Assembly: GCA_903813345.2 (NCBI GenBank)
Contig: CAIIXF020000005.1
Location: 21,271,375 to 21,335,374 of the forward strand
Length of the DNA stretch: 64,000 nucleotides
Reading direction: 5' to 3'
DNA from: Owenia fusiformis
Taxonomy: Eukaryota > Annelida > Polychaeta > Sabellida > Oweniidae
Translations under genes and position numbers: made by a program
Shown: piece by piece, positions 63,966-64,000 of the stretch
How positions within the stretch are numbered: the stretch's first letter is position 1
How the letters are laid out: every line of letters begins with the position of its first letter
The notes under the pieces: model-generated
Told to the model about the DNA's origin: nothing
Seen by the model: only the letters and a program-made list of their open reading frames with translations
Databases searched by the model: none

Positions 63966-64000
63966 ACATCATGCAAGTATGGGAGGGGCATACAATGCAG

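Larger units (their letters stand above)
58096..64000 (-). mobile_element. LINE, minus strand, broken by two insertions; runs off the window
   Basis: Its 3' end near 58096 is AAATAAATAAATGAAATGAAATG-like, the short-repeat tail of CR1-type LINEs. It carries a 3' UTR (58100-58480), a C-terminal fragment (58480-58760), an inserted AT-rich element (58782-60563), the RT (60564-61550) and the endonuclease (61635-62476). A mariner-like element follows (62479-63484), then the start of the endonuclease (63487-63965). The 5' part lies beyond 64000. Confidence 0.8.

Noticed and set aside
57938-64000. Remaining WDR91 propeller exons
   Set aside because: The sequence is accounted for by a minus-strand LINE and its insertions; no exon with the expected blade motifs was seen.

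Overview
The window is nuclear DNA of an animal, most likely a marine invertebrate (a mollusc or another lophotrochozoan, or an invertebrate deuterostome; the sequence does not settle which). It is AT-rich, has GT-AG introns up to 29 kb long, and is packed with interspersed repeats. The only host gene I can support is a WDR91 orthologue on the + strand. Eight consecutive exons are readable (11780-11987, 12233-12359, 41575-41671, 44894-44988, 48205-48352, 49099-49207, 49428-49540, 57830-57937). Together they give 335 codons in one uninterrupted frame, covering the disordered linker and about the first five blades of the beta-propeller. The N-terminal exons and the last propeller exons are not found here.

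Everything else is transposon-derived. 0-11.7 kb: a ~148-bp satellite and TIR-bounded repeat elements full of ~160-bp subrepeats. One of these carries a LINE, which carries another copy of the same element, and it also carries a foldback-like element with 15-bp terminal arrays. 12.3-41.6 kb is the largest WDR91 intron. It holds several TIR elements, a full-length Ty3/gypsy-type LTR retrotransposon (22175-28080, minus strand, 213-bp LTRs, CCCCT target duplication), a mariner-like element nested in a third subrepeat element, a ~157-bp satellite block, a second foldback-like element (32386-36814) and a third family with CAACCCC-type inverted arrays (38022-38989).

41.6-58 kb: WDR91 exons separated by short MITEs (piggyBac-type with TTAA, hAT-type), an AT-rich CTCCCGT array, and a nested cluster at 49.9-57 kb. 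That cluster holds a LINE on the minus strand inside an element with palindromic ends, then a LINE on the plus strand interrupted by a mariner-like element. 58-64 kb: another LINE, minus strand and broken, interrupted by a second mariner-like element carrying a helix-turn-helix ORF.

I found no cellular system beyond WDR91. The strongest novel material is the foldback-like families with array-built inverted ends, the multi-level nesting with several readable target-site duplications, and a tandem repeat that runs across a WDR91 splice donor. All identifications come from reading motifs; no search or alignment was run.
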